Assembly: GCF_001857965.1 (NCBI RefSeq)
Contig: NZ_CP017774.1
Location: 2,294,001-2,358,000 of the forward strand
Reading direction: 5' to 3'
DNA from: Flavobacterium commune
GTDB lineage: Bacteria; Bacteroidota; Bacteroidia; Flavobacteriales; Flavobacteriaceae
Length of the DNA: 64,000 bases
Part shown: positions 25,803-35,065 of the stretch, in pieces
Position numbering within the stretch: the first letter of the stretch is position 1
Layout: each line of letters starts with the position of its first letter
The notes under the pieces: generated by a model
Databases searched by the model: none
The model's input: only the letters and a program-made list of their open reading frames with translations
Told to the model about the DNA's origin: nothing
Made by a program: the position numbers and the translations under genes

Positions 25803-26666
25803 TTAACCTAAATATGTTTTTAAGATTTTACTTCTGGAAGTATGTTTTAATCTGCGGATGGCTTTTTCTTTAATCTGACGAACACGCTCACGAGTTAGGT
25901 CGAAAGTTTCTCCAATTTCTTCCAGAGTCATTGGGTGTTGATCTCCAAGACCAAAATACAAACGAACTACATCAGCCTCTCTTGGAGTTAATGTTTCTAA
26001 GGAACGCTCGATTTCAGTACGCAATGATTCGTGGATTAATTCTCTGTCCGGATTTGGAGATTCACCGGAACGTAATACGTCATAAAGGTTAGAATCTTCT
26101 CCTTCAACAAGAGGTGCATCCATTGATAAGTGACGGCCGGAGTTTTTCATAGACTCTTTTACGTCATTTACAGTCATATCCAATTCTTTTGCAATCTCCT
26201 CAGCAGATGGTGGACGCTCATTAGATTGTTCTAATAAAGCATACATTTTGTTGATTTTATTGATAGAACCAATTTTATTTAAAGGCAAACGTACAATACG
26301 GGATTGTTCAGCCAAAGCTTGTAGAATCGATTGACGAATCCACCATACCGCATACGAAATGAATTTAAATCCACGTGTTTCATCAAAACGTTGCGCTGCT
26401 TTAATCAAACCTAAGTTTCCTTCGTTGATCAAATCAGGAAGGGTTAATCCTTGATTTTGGTATTGTTTAGCTACCGAAACAACGAAACGTAAATTGGCTT
26501 TTGTTAATTTCTCAAGAGCTCTTTGATCTCCAGCTTTGATGCGTTGTGCTAATTCTACTTCTTCGTCAGCAGTAATAAGGTCAACTTTTCCAATTTCTTG
26601 TAAATATTTGTCTAATGAAGCAGTTTCACGATTGGTAACCTGCTTGGTGATTTTAAGTTGTCTCAT
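25803..26666 (-). CDS. rpoD: Primary RNA polymerase sigma factor (sigma-70/SigA)
   Basis: A 287-residue sigma factor without region 1.1, as usual for Bacteroidota. Region 1.2 (about 16-45) is [20 protein letters not shown]. Region 2 has [21 protein letters not shown] and [10 protein letters not shown]. Region 4 has [14 protein letters not shown] and [20 protein letters not shown]. It directs transcription from TTTG/TAnnTTTG promoters like those seen elsewhere in the window. It is divergent from the next gene across a 235-base promoter region. Confidence 0.97.
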   Translation of the reverse strand: MRQLKITKQVTNRETASLDKYLQEIGKVDLITADEEVELAQRIKAGDQRALEKLTKANLRFVVSVAKQYQNQGLTLPDLINEGNLGLIKAAQRFDETRGFKFISYAVWWIRQSILQALAEQSRIVRLPLNKIGSINKINKMYALLEQSNERPPSAEEIAKELDMTVNDVKESMKNSGRHLSMDAPLVEGEDSNLYDVLRSGESPNPDRELIHESLRTEIERSLETLTPREADVVRLYFGLGDQHPMTLEEIGETFDLTRERVRQIKEKAIRRLKHTSRSKILKTYLG

Positions 26667-26901
26667 GATTTTGTTGTCCCAATTTTTATAGTGTACAAGT
26701 AGTTATACGTTAGGAGTTGCAGAAAAGTTACAAGAATTTGTAAAAAAATTATATAATTTTAATATTGGCAAAGTCAAAATAAGGTTTGTTGTTGATAATT
26801 AGTGGTTTGTAGTTATTTTTTTATTGTATTTTTTTCTAAAAACTGTATTTTGTATCTCAAAGTTGAGTAAATTTATTACTTAATCTTAAAATTATCATAT
26901 C

Positions 26902-27399
26902 ATGAAAAAACTGATTTTATTTTGTTTACTTCTGACTTTTTCAAGTCAATTTTATGCGCAAGACGCTAGTGGTAGTGCTGTTTTGAAAGAAAAAAAGGAA
27001 AAACTTGCAGCTGATAAGAAAAAAGCGGATCAGATGGCTAAAGAAAAGACAGCTACTGCTGCGGATAAAAAAAAGAAATTAGCTGATGAGGCTAAGACTA
27101 AAAAAGAAGCTGCCGATATGAAAAAAGAGGAATTGGCGAGTAAAGCTAAAAAAGAGCTAAAAGCTAAGAAAGAAGCAGGAACAAATATGTCAGCCAATAA
27201 AGCGCAAATAGCTAAAGATAATGCTTTGGCAAAAGAGTCTAAAGTGAAAGAAAAAGCCACAGCAACAAAAGAAAAAGCAGTGGCTACTAAAGATAAGGTT
27301 ACCGGAACTTATAATGGAAATAAGGTATATACCGGTCCAAAAGGAGGGAAGTATTACATTAATAAAAATGGTAATAAAACCTATATTGATAAAGAATAA
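26902..27399 (+). CDS. Secreted Lys/Ala-rich protein with PBCV basic-adaptor-like C-terminus
   Basis: 165 residues with a signal peptide ending SQFYAQ. Residues about 25-130 are Lys/Ala/Glu-rich heptad-like helix, probably extended or coiled. The last 30 residues, with YNGNKVYTGPKGGKYYINKN, match the short basic-adaptor motif first named in PBCV-1 chlorovirus proteins and common in Bacteroidota cell-envelope proteins. Function unknown; binding to polyanions or peptidoglycan would be a guess. Confidence 0.75.
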   Translation: MKKLILFCLLLTFSSQFYAQDASGSAVLKEKKEKLAADKKKADQMAKEKTATAADKKKKLADEAKTKKEAADMKKEELASKAKKELKAKKEAGTNMSANKAQIAKDNALAKESKVKEKATATKEKAVATKDKVTGTYNGNKVYTGPKGGKYYINKNGNKTYIDKE

Positions 27400-27431
27400 G
27401 TTTTTTTGGTGAAGCTATAAAAAAAAGAAGG

Positions 27432-27463
27432 CCATCCTGATTTATTTCGTGATGGATTTTTTA
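27432..27463 (+). terminator. Weak terminator after the Lys/Ala-rich gene
   Basis: CCATC pairs with GATGG over a 14-base loop, followed by six T. Confidence 0.4.
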
Positions 27464-27561
27464 ATTGTCAAATTTCAAATTTGTAATTACTGGATTTTAA
27501 ATGATAAATTTGGTTTATAGGATTCAATTTGTAATCAAAAAAATCTAACAGTTAAAAAGTT

Positions 27562-28044
27562 ATGAGAAAAAATTTTTTCACGGTATTTGTTTTAATCAAT
27601 TTTTGTTGTGGCTTTGCGCAAAAACACAATACTATAAATAAAAATGGGTTGACCATAAATGGAATTATTTTTAAGATCAATTCAGGTAACAATGATGTGC
27701 CACTAATTCTTAAGACTTTTGGACAGCCTGATAGTATAGAAGATTATTTTTTTGAAATAGATAATGTTATGGGGAAAAAATATACCTATAATAATGGATT
27801 GATTTTATATGTTACTAATAATTCTCTGGAATCTTTTGAGATAACCGGAAAAAGTTATTTGTTTAGTCCCAAAAATATAAAAGTAGGTGATACTATTTCA
27901 AGTTTGGAAACTAAATTTCCAAATAGCTATAAGAGTAGAAGTAATCTTGTGCTTAAATTAAATTATTTAAACTGGGATGCTGGTTTTTTAATAGAGTATA
28001 ATGCTAGTGGTATAGTTAGAAAAATAAGTTTTTATAAGCCATAA
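27562..28044 (+). CDS. Secreted protein of unknown function
   Basis: 160 residues with a signal peptide ending CCGFAQ. The mature domain alternates short strands, with TFGQPDSIEDYFFEIDNVMGKKYTYNNGLILYV and GDTISSLETKFPNSY patterns. This resembles small SmpA/BamE-like or DUF folds that compare a threshold term with a slope term, but I cannot assign a family. The terminator at 28107 follows. Confidence 0.7.
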   Translation: MRKNFFTVFVLINFCCGFAQKHNTINKNGLTINGIIFKINSGNNDVPLILKTFGQPDSIEDYFFEIDNVMGKKYTYNNGLILYVTNNSLESFEITGKSYLFSPKNIKVGDTISSLETKFPNSYKSRSNLVLKLNYLNWDAGFLIEYNASGIVRKISFYKP

Positions 28045-28106
28045 ATTAGCTTGAATTTTATCCTCCGGCTAGCTTTCGTTTATATTTCAGTATGTTATTA
28101 AAAAAC

Positions 28107-28142
28107 AAAAATCCCTTTCGTCAGGACGAAAGGGATTTTTTA
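28107..28142. terminator. Bidirectional terminator between the unknown gene and pnp
   Basis: A 16-bp stem (28107-28122 with 28125-28140) with a 2-base loop and A- and T-runs on both sides serves the convergent genes. Confidence 0.9.
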
Positions 28143-28171
28143 TAATAAACCTTTAGTAAACTAAGATCTGA

Positions 28172-30316
28172 TTACTCTTGTTTAGCCTCACGTGGAGGAC
28201 GGGCGATAAGTGCTTTTTTAGACACTTTCTCTTTTTTAGTTTTTGGGTCAACTCCTAAGTATTTTACTTGGAATACATCGCCCATTTTTACTACATCGGC
28301 AACGTTTTCAGTACGTTCCCAAGCCAGTTCAGATACGTGTAATAAAACTTCGTTTCCTGGAGCAGCAGTATATTCAACTACAGCACCAAAATCCAACATT
28401 TTAACTACTTTTACCTCATAAGCTTCACCCATTTGTGGTTTGAATGTAATCGAATCAATTTTAGCTAATACCGCTTTGATTCCGTCAGGATTAGTACCTA
28501 AAATTTCAACAACTCCTTGTTCGTCTACTTCATTAATTACAATTGTAGTTCCGGTAGCTTTTTGTAGATCTTGGATAACTTTTCCTCCAGGTCCAATTAA
28601 TGCTCCAATGAAGTTTCCAGGAATAGTTCTGGTAATGATTTTTGGTGAATGTGCTTTAACATCTTCTCTAGGAGTAGCGATAGTTTCAACTAATTTTCCT
28701 AAAATATGTAAACGTCCGTCACGAGCCTGGCTTAACGCCTGCTCCATGATGTCATAACGCAATCCGTCAATTTTGATGTCCATTTGACAAGCAGTGATTC
28801 CTTCAGCAGTTCCGGTTACTTTAAAGTCCATATCTCCTAAGTGATCCTCGTCTCCTAAGATATCTGAAAGTACAGCGAATTTTTCACCGTCAGTGATTAA
28901 TCCCATAGCAATACCAGAAACTGGTTTTACCATTTGAACTCCTGCATCCATCAATGCCATAGTTCCGGCACAAACCGTTGCCATAGAAGAAGAACCATTA
29001 GATTCTAAAACCTCAGAAACTACACGAATTGTATAAGGGCAATCAGCGGGAATCATGTTTTTTAATGCTCTTTGAGCCAAGTTTCCGTGACCTACTTCTC
29101 TTCTTGAAGTTCCTCTTAACGGACGAGCTTCACCAGTTGAGAAAGGAGGGAAGTTGTAGTGCAAGTAGAATTTTTCTTCTCCTTGTTCAGATGGAGAGTC
29201 GATTTGGTTAGCTTCTCTTGAAGTTCCAAGGGTTACTGTAGCCAAAGCTTGAGTTTCTCCACGTGTAAATAATGAAGAACCGTGTACAGAAGGTAAGTAA
29301 TCAGTTTCACACCAGATTGGTCTGATTTCGGTTGTTTTTCTTCCGTCTAAACGAATTCCTTGTTCAAGGATTACATTACGAACGGCTTCTTTATTGGTTT
29401 TGTAGAAATATTTTCCAACTAATCCTGCTAAGTCAGCGTTTTCAGCATATTCTTCTTCTGTAAACAAAGCTTTTGCTTCTTCTTTTACAGCAGCAAATTT
29501 TTCACCTCTTTCGCTTTTTCCTGATGCTTCTGCAGCAATTGCATAACATTTGTCATAAGCAGCCGCTTTTACTTTTGCATAAACAGCTTCGTCTTCAACT
29601 TCGCCTTCATAAGTTCTGTATTCAGGATTTCCAACAGCCGCTCTTAAACGTTGTTGAGCCTGAATTTGAACTTTAATAGCTTCGTGAGCAAATTTGATAG
29701 CTTCAATCATTTCAGCTTCTGAAATTTCTTTCATCTCACCTTCTACCATTGCAACTGAATCCATAGAAGCTCCAATCATCATGTCAATGTCTGATTGTTC
29801 TAATTCTTCTCTGCTTGGGTTGATAACTAATTTACCGTCTACACGTGCAACACGAACTTCAGAAATTAAGTTGTAAAATGGAATGTCAGAAACAGCTAAA
29901 GCTGCTGATGCTGCTAAACCGGCTAATGCGTCCGGCATAACGTTGTCGTCATGAGACATTAACTGAATCATTACCTGAGTCTCAGCGTGGTAATCGTCCG
30001 GGAAAAGTGGACGCAATACACGGTCAACCAGTCTCATTGTCAATACCTCGCTGTCGCTTGGACGAGCTTCTCTCTTAAAGAAACCTCCAGGGAAACGACC
30101 TGCAGCGGCAAATTTTTCACGGTAATCTACCGTTAATGGTAAAAAGTCAACACCTGGGTTAGAGGTTCTTGCAGATACTGCTGTTGCTAAAAGCATACAG
30201 TTTCCTAAACGAACAACCACTGAACCGTCAGCTTGTTTGGCTAATTTACCTGTTTCGATTGAGATGCTTCTTCCATCTCCTAAATCGATAATTTCTTGTT
30301 TTACTTGTGGAATCAT
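28172..30316 (-). CDS. pnp: Polyribonucleotide nucleotidyltransferase (PNPase)
   Basis: A 714-residue exoribonuclease. It has two RNase PH domains (about 1-230 and 310-545; [21 protein letters not shown] and SFPP-type [20 protein letters not shown]), an all-helical linker, a KH domain ([20 protein letters not shown]) and an S1 domain ([29 protein letters not shown]). It degrades RNA 3' to 5' using phosphate. rpsO lies upstream on the same strand, the common bacterial rpsO-pnp order, with a terminator between them. Confidence 0.97.
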   Translation of the reverse strand: MIPQVKQEIIDLGDGRSISIETGKLAKQADGSVVVRLGNCMLLATAVSARTSNPGVDFLPLTVDYREKFAAAGRFPGGFFKREARPSDSEVLTMRLVDRVLRPLFPDDYHAETQVMIQLMSHDDNVMPDALAGLAASAALAVSDIPFYNLISEVRVARVDGKLVINPSREELEQSDIDMMIGASMDSVAMVEGEMKEISEAEMIEAIKFAHEAIKVQIQAQQRLRAAVGNPEYRTYEGEVEDEAVYAKVKAAAYDKCYAIAAEASGKSERGEKFAAVKEEAKALFTEEEYAENADLAGLVGKYFYKTNKEAVRNVILEQGIRLDGRKTTEIRPIWCETDYLPSVHGSSLFTRGETQALATVTLGTSREANQIDSPSEQGEEKFYLHYNFPPFSTGEARPLRGTSRREVGHGNLAQRALKNMIPADCPYTIRVVSEVLESNGSSSMATVCAGTMALMDAGVQMVKPVSGIAMGLITDGEKFAVLSDILGDEDHLGDMDFKVTGTAEGITACQMDIKIDGLRYDIMEQALSQARDGRLHILGKLVETIATPREDVKAHSPKIITRTIPGNFIGALIGPGGKVIQDLQKATGTTIVINEVDEQGVVEILGTNPDGIKAVLAKIDSITFKPQMGEAYEVKVVKMLDFGAVVEYTAAPGNEVLLHVSELAWERTENVADVVKMGDVFQVKYLGVDPKTKKEKVSKKALIARPPREAKQE

Positions 30317-30469
30317 AAATTTTTCCTTGTTTTAGTTTATACTATGGGTGATAGTTGTGTTGTAGTTGTTGTGCGCGTAGTTAATGCGTAATACCCAATG
30401 AAAAACCAAACTTTTTTTTATTTTTTTTTCAATGCCGTCCGGCAGGAGAAAATTGAATTTGTTAAAAAC

Positions 30470-30497
30470 AAAAAGAGGTACTTGCGCACCTCTTTTT
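30470..30497 (-). terminator. Terminator between rpsO and pnp
   Basis: AAAAAGAGGT (30470-30479) pairs with ACCTCTTTTT (30488-30497). On the minus strand T-rich sequence follows the stem. Confidence 0.85.
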
Positions 30498-30505
30498 TAT
30501 ATTGA

Positions 30506-30775
30506 CTATTTTCTGATACCCAATACTTTGATAATTTCACGATATCTGTTGATTTCGGTCTTTTTCAAGTAGTCAAGTAAAGCTCTTCTTTTACCTACTA
30601 ATTTCACAAGTGAACGCTCAGTATTGTAATCGTGACGATTTTTTTTCAAGTGTTCAGTCAAGTGGTTGATTCTGAATGAGAACAAAGCGATTTGTCCTTC
30701 TGCTGATCCTGTGTTTTCTGCTTTTCCTCCGTGTTTAGCGAAGATTTCTGCTTTTACTTCTTTAGATAAGTACAT
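30506..30775 (-). CDS. rpsO: 30S ribosomal protein S15
   Basis: 89 residues, normal length. Landmarks are NTGSAEGQIALFSFRINHLTEHLKKNRHDY and LVKLVGKRRALLDYLKK. It binds 16S rRNA in the platform of the small subunit. Confidence 0.98.
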   Translation of the reverse strand: MYLSKEVKAEIFAKHGGKAENTGSAEGQIALFSFRINHLTEHLKKNRHDYNTERSLVKLVGKRRALLDYLKKTEINRYREIIKVLGIRK

Positions 30776-30881
30776 GCTAATATTATTTAATGATTATTAT
30801 GTATGTCAAACAATTATTGTAAGACGGCAGCAAAAGTAATACATTATTTTGAATTTACAATGGAAATCAATTATTTCTGTT

Positions 30882-31916
30882 TTACCATCGGGGATTTGTG
30901 TTTCTCATCATATTTGTTCCTGGTTGTGAAGGTTGCATTTGATTGCTTCTTCTAGGGGCTTGTATAGATATTGGTAAAGAATACTTAACTCTTACCTTTC
31001 TCCCTTTTTGTTCTCCTGGGGTAAAACCATCATATTTTTTTAAAATTCGAATAGCTTCTTCTCCTGTGCCATAACCAATGTCTCTAAGAATTTTAGGTTC
31101 TACTATTTTACCGTCTTTGTCGATAATAAATGATAAGAATATTTTTCCGCTTAGCCCTTCAATATTGGGAGTTCTGTAATTTGCTCCGATATATCTGTAA
31201 AAGCTTTCCATGCCACCTTTAGGTTCAGGTTTTTTTTCTAAAACATTGTAAACTGTTTCAACATTGTTTTCGTCTACGGTTTTTCCTGAAATAAATTGAC
31301 CATCTTGGTAGTTTTCAGTGTATTTTATATTTGGATTTTGTATCCATCCTTGCCAAATTCCATCTTTGAAACCATTTTTGATATTTCCAAATCCATACTG
31401 TGTCGTTTTTTCAGAGGCATCTTGTTCTTTATGAATTTCCTCATATTGACCATTGCTATCAGTAACTTTTTGTACTCCATTGACATCCCAAAATTGATTG
31501 ATTTTAAGTTTGGTTGTTTTCTTTTTTTTATCATCAATTATGTATTCTGCTTCTAGTTTTTTAGTGCCATTCTCATACCAATCTGTTTTTTTTCCGTTTA
31601 ACTTATTGTTAGTGTAGTTAGATTCTTGTTTTTTGTTTCCGTTCTCGTAATAATCAATACGGAGACCTTCTAGTTGGAGTATGTCTTTATTTTTAGTAAA
31701 AGCTTTCATGTTTATTTTTCCGGATTTATTGTATTCGGAAACTGCATATAAGTCTTTTTCTATGTTGTAATCTTCTATAGTCCTTATATAAACGTAATTT
31801 TTATCTGTAGTAACAAGACGCAGAGAATCAAGCAATAATAATTTTTTTCCATTATCCTGTGCGAATAAAGCTGTTATGGCTAATAATAAAGTGGTGGTTA
31901 ATACTTTGGTTTTCAT
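30882..31916 (-). CDS. Exported MORN-repeat protein with TonB C-terminal domain, paralogue A
   Basis: 344 residues. An N-terminal signal (about 1-19) ends LFAQ. Residues about 80-220 hold YwqK/MORN_2-type repeats with the pattern YYENGNKKQESNY...NGKKTDWYENG. Residues about 238-325 form a TonB_C-like domain (IFLSFIIDKDGKIVEPKI, GYGTGEEAIRILKK, GRKVRVKYSLPI). Apart from the signal no membrane anchor is visible, so this is not a normal energy-coupling TonB; a periplasmic or surface role is likely. It is a tandem duplicate of the gene at 31937-32890, 20 bases apart. Confidence 0.8.
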   Translation of the reverse strand: MKTKVLTTTLLLAITALFAQDNGKKLLLLDSLRLVTTDKNYVYIRTIEDYNIEKDLYAVSEYNKSGKINMKAFTKNKDILQLEGLRIDYYENGNKKQESNYTNNKLNGKKTDWYENGTKKLEAEYIIDDKKKKTTKLKINQFWDVNGVQKVTDSNGQYEEIHKEQDASEKTTQYGFGNIKNGFKDGIWQGWIQNPNIKYTENYQDGQFISGKTVDENNVETVYNVLEKKPEPKGGMESFYRYIGANYRTPNIEGLSGKIFLSFIIDKDGKIVEPKILRDIGYGTGEEAIRILKKYDGFTPGEQKGRKVRVKYSLPISIQAPRRSNQMQPSQPGTNMMRNTNPRW

Positions 31917-31936
31917 TTTTTGTCAATCGGTTATTT

Positions 31937-32890
31937 TTAGTTGTTAGGAGTGTGAATTGCAATTGGTAAAGTATAAGATGCCTTAGCGGGGATTCCTCTG
32001 TATATTCCCGGATTCCAATTAGGGGATTTTGTTAGTACTCTTATTGCTTCTTCTGCTGTGCCAAACCCAAGGTCTTTTACTATTTTAATGTCAACAAGTT
32101 TTCCTTCAGTATCAACATTGAATAAGGCATAAAGTTTTGGTTTAAGTCCATTGGTAGTAATGTTTTTTGGTAGTCTGAAATTTTTTCCAATAAATTGGTA
32201 AAAAGCTGCCATGCCGTCTTTATATTCCGGTTTTTTAAAAAGCACTTGGTAAGGATGTTCGATGTTGTTATTGTCAATGCTAATTCCTGAAATGAATTCT
32301 CCGTTTTCATAGGTCTCTGTAAAAGTCGAATTTGTTTTGCTGTTTTTTCCAGTCCATACACCTTGTTTTTTACTGTTTTTTATTTCACCTTTTTCGGTTG
32401 TGCCTCCATTTGTTTCTTCATAAAAACCATTTCCGTCAATTACTTTTTGTTCATTGTTTTCATTCCAGTATTGAAGTATTTGAGTAACTGTTTGCATAGT
32501 TTTAAGGTCTGTTTTTATAATTTTCTCGAATTTTTTATTTCCGTTTTCGTACCATTCAATTTGTTTTCCATTTATTTGGTTTTTGCTGTATTGTGTTTCT
32601 CTTTTTTTATTTCCATTTTCATAATAATCGATGCGAGGTCCTTCAAATCTAGGTTCTTCGTGTTTTGTAGAAATAGCTTTCATGCTTACTTTGCCTGAAC
32701 GATAATATTCGGTAAAAACAAATAAATCAGGTTGGTTTTTATAATTTTCAACTACTCTCATGTATTTATAATCGCTTTTTTCTGTTGGGAAATGTAAAGA
32801 GTCTAAATTGTAACGTGTAGGTTTAATAATTTGCGAATACAAGGCCATAGTGGCAAATAACAATGAAGTGGTTAGTAGGTAGGTTTTCAT
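31937..32890 (-). CDS. Exported MORN-repeat protein with TonB C-terminal domain, paralogue B
   Basis: 317 residues with the same order as paralogue A: signal peptide (about 1-20), MORN_2-like repeats (YYENGNKKRETQYSKNQING, WYENGNKKFEK) and a C-terminal TonB_C domain (LYALFNVDTEGKLVDIKIV, GFGTAEEAIRVLTK, PAKASYTLPI). It is transcribed first of the pair. Divergence between the copies is substantial, so the duplication is old or the two have separate roles. Confidence 0.8.
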   Translation of the reverse strand: MKTYLLTTSLLFATMALYSQIIKPTRYNLDSLHFPTEKSDYKYMRVVENYKNQPDLFVFTEYYRSGKVSMKAISTKHEEPRFEGPRIDYYENGNKKRETQYSKNQINGKQIEWYENGNKKFEKIIKTDLKTMQTVTQILQYWNENNEQKVIDGNGFYEETNGGTTEKGEIKNSKKQGVWTGKNSKTNSTFTETYENGEFISGISIDNNNIEHPYQVLFKKPEYKDGMAAFYQFIGKNFRLPKNITTNGLKPKLYALFNVDTEGKLVDIKIVKDLGFGTAEEAIRVLTKSPNWNPGIYRGIPAKASYTLPIAIHTPNN

Positions 32891-32988
32891 TTTTAATATA
32901 ATTTTTTTTCAAATATAATGAAATGTACTACAGTATTGTATTACATTTGTGGAATTTATTTTAACAGTGATCATTGCTGTAATTTGCA

Positions 32989-32996
32989 TAAATTTG
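32989..32996 (+). promoter_or_regulatory. Candidate -7 element before xrtF
   Basis: TAAATTTG fits TAnnTTTG. Transcription would start only a few bases before the TTG start codon at 33010, giving a very short or leaderless 5' end. No good -33 was found. Confidence 0.4.
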
Positions 32997-33009
32997 AAAA
33001 AATCAAACT

Positions 33010-33546
33010 TTGAAAAAATACCTTATTCTATATCGCCCTTTTTTGGTTTTTCTGACCAAATTTTTTCTGACTTATTTGGTTTTGAGTTTGATTTATCAGG
33101 GGTATTTGTCTTGGTTTGATGAGAATTCTGTTGATTCCCTAACTAGGATAGTGGCTAGAAATACCGAAGCTCTTTTTAGTTTTTTTAATGTCAATTTTTT
33201 AGCTAAGGAAGTTCCGGGTGTTCCTTTTATAATGTTGCTTTATAATGGTCAGTATATGGCTCGAATGATTGAAGGCTGTAATGCTGTTAGTGTTATGGTT
33301 TTGTTTGTTTCGTTTGTGGTGTCTTTTTCGGGTAAATTAAAATCTACTTTGCTGTTTATAATGGGGGGGAGTGCTTTTATTTATGTTTTAAATATAATAC
33401 GAATTGGTTTGTTGTGTATGGGGCTTTACTGGTTTCCGGAGCAGGAATCCTTATTGCACGATGTGGTTTTTCCGTTGTTTATTTATGGGGTAGTGTTTGT
33501 TTTATGGGTAATTTGGGTCAATAAATTTTCATTGTATGCTAAATAA
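33010..33546 (+). CDS. xrtF: Exosortase F
   Basis: A 178-residue multi-pass membrane protein starting with TTG. The exosortase catalytic set is present: Cys90 in MIEGCNAVSV, Arg131 in LNIIRIGLL and His150 in ESLLHDVV. Exosortases cleave and anchor C-terminal sorting signals at the inner membrane. XrtF is the small flavobacterial subtype, always paired with the gene that follows. Its natural substrate is not evident from this window; no protein here ends in a recognisable PEP-CTERM-like tripartite tail. Confidence 0.9.
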   Translation: MKKYLILYRPFLVFLTKFFLTYLVLSLIYQGYLSWFDENSVDSLTRIVARNTEALFSFFNVNFLAKEVPGVPFIMLLYNGQYMARMIEGCNAVSVMVLFVSFVVSFSGKLKSTLLFIMGGSAFIYVLNIIRIGLLCMGLYWFPEQESLLHDVVFPLFIYGVVFVLWVIWVNKFSLYAK

Positions 33547-33979
33547 AATAGTTGCTCATCCTGTTCAATTGCTATTGGCTTCAGTATTGGTTTTTTGTCT
33601 TGTGCTGGTTCGTTTTTATGAAGAGGTTTTGTTTTATGATCCTTTCCTGGCTTATTTTAAAAGTGATTTTAACAATTTGCCATTACCGGTTTTTAATACT
33701 TTCTTACTTATTTTGAATTTATTGTCTCGTTATGGCTTGAATATGCTACTTTCATTAGGCTTGCTTTATGTGATTTTTAAAGATGTTACGATGATTCGGT
33801 TTTCTTTTTTTCTTTATTTGATAGCTTTTGTATTGCTGTTGTTTTTGTTCTTTTCAGTAATTTATTTTTATGGTGCCGAAAATAATTTTTTACTGTTTAA
33901 TGTTCGACGATTTTTAATCCAGCCTATATTTGTTTTACTCTTTATTCCCGCATTTTATTTTCAAAAACAACATTCTTAG
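33536..33979 (+). CDS. Exosortase F system-associated membrane protein
   Basis: 147 residues, mostly four hydrophobic helices, with the early motif VLVRFYEEVLFYDPFLAYFK. It overlaps xrtF by 11 bases, which indicates translational coupling. Presence directly after xrtF is the defining feature of this family; its biochemical role is unknown. Confidence 0.85.
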   Translation: MLNKIVAHPVQLLLASVLVFCLVLVRFYEEVLFYDPFLAYFKSDFNNLPLPVFNTFLLILNLLSRYGLNMLLSLGLLYVIFKDVTMIRFSFFLYLIAFVLLLFLFFSVIYFYGAENNFLLFNVRRFLIQPIFVLLFIPAFYFQKQHS

Positions 33980-34032
33980 TATTTTTTTTCAGAGCGAAAG
34001 CATCAGTTTCCGGAATAAAAAAATCAGCTACG

Positions 34033-34137
34033 AACCTGTCTGCCAACAGGCAGGTTGCATGAAATAACACAAGTTGAGATGTCATTAATTACACGAATCC
34101 GGCAAAGGCAGATAAAATCAGTGTAATTCGTGGCAAA
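34033..34137 (+). repeat. Interspersed repeat with palindromes, copy 1
   Basis: It opens with the palindrome-rich CCTGTCTGCCAACAGGCAGG, then AATTACAC (34087-34094) pairs with GTGTAATT (34121-34128) and ends TTCGTGGCAAAA. Its reverse complement matches 54765-54809, including ATCTGCCTTTG and GATTCGTG. These are small non-coding mobile or REP-like repeats. Confidence 0.65.
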
Positions 34138-34219
34138 AATAAAATTTATGCGTTTGCCTTTATTTTTTTGTAACTTTAAGAAAGCATTGTAGTTGTATAT
34201 AAGTTTAATCAATTGGAGT

Positions 34220-35050
34220 ATGAAAATTGTAAAACATTCAGGTGCAGTTGTAAATTTTAATCCGGAAAAACTGGTCGAATCTTTATTGAAATCAGGTGCC
34301 GACTCATTTACCGCCGAAGCTATTGTTAAAGAAATTACTTCTGAAATATACGAGGGAATTTCGACCAAGAATATTTACAAGAAAGCATTTGCTTTGTTAA
34401 AGAAGCATACTAATTCCCATGCAGCCCGATACAACTTGAGAGCTGCCATAGAAATGTTGGGCCCCGAAGGATTTTATTTTGAAAAATACATTGCACGTCT
34501 TTTTGAGGCCGAAAAATATACTACCAAGACCAATGTTGTTTTACAGGGTAATTGTGTCATGCACGAAGTGGATATCCTGATTAAAAAGAACGATATGGTT
34601 GCTATGGTTGAATGCAAATTCCACGGCGGAAAGCAAGCGGCTTCGGATGTCAAAGTACCCATGTATGTTTTTTCCAGGTTCAATGACTTAAGACACAAGA
34701 CTTATAATCTTTTTTCAAGTAAAGAAAAAATAACCGATTGCTGGATTGTTACCAATACCCGTTTTACAGCCGATGCTATTGCTTTTGCAGAATGTTCGGG
34801 TATTAATTTACTGAGTTGGGATTATCCCGAAAAAAGAAGTTTAAAATCCCGTAACAATATTGATTGTTTGTATCCTGTAACCTGTTTGACTACTCTGTCA
34901 AGGGCTGAAAAAGAAAAAATTTTATTGTTAGATGTAATTCTGGTTAAAGAATTAGTAGATAATCGATCGATTTTAAAAGAAATCGGTGTTAGTTCTAACA
35001 GGATTAAAAATGTTTTAAAAGAAGTGTCTGAATTGTGTAAGTGTTTTTAA
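34220..35050 (+). CDS. ATP-cone plus PD-(D/E)XK nuclease-fold protein
   Basis: 276 residues from the ATG at 34220, chosen over 34193 because a GGAG lies just upstream and the domain starts there. Residues 1-90 form an ATP-cone (IVKHSGAVVNFNPEKLVESLLKSG), as in NrdR and ribonucleotide reductase. Residues about 95-200 have a restriction-endonuclease-like core: Asp118 in EVDILI and Glu131-x-Lys133 in VECKF. The C-terminal 70 residues are helical. An ATP/dNTP-sensing nuclease is a fair guess, but no family function is known to me. The beta-CASP RNase gene starts 15 bases downstream, so the two are probably co-expressed. Confidence 0.75.
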   Translation: MKIVKHSGAVVNFNPEKLVESLLKSGADSFTAEAIVKEITSEIYEGISTKNIYKKAFALLKKHTNSHAARYNLRAAIEMLGPEGFYFEKYIARLFEAEKYTTKTNVVLQGNCVMHEVDILIKKNDMVAMVECKFHGGKQAASDVKVPMYVFSRFNDLRHKTYNLFSSKEKITDCWIVTNTRFTADAIAFAECSGINLLSWDYPEKRSLKSRNNIDCLYPVTCLTTLSRAEKEKILLLDVILVKELVDNRSILKEIGVSSNRIKNVLKEVSELCKCF

Positions 35051-35065
35051 TTTAAATGAAACAAT

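Noticed and set aside
34024..34368. Minus-strand frame with LPVGRQVRS-like end
   Set aside because: That string is the translation of a common dispersed palindrome; the rest is antisense to the ATP-cone gene.
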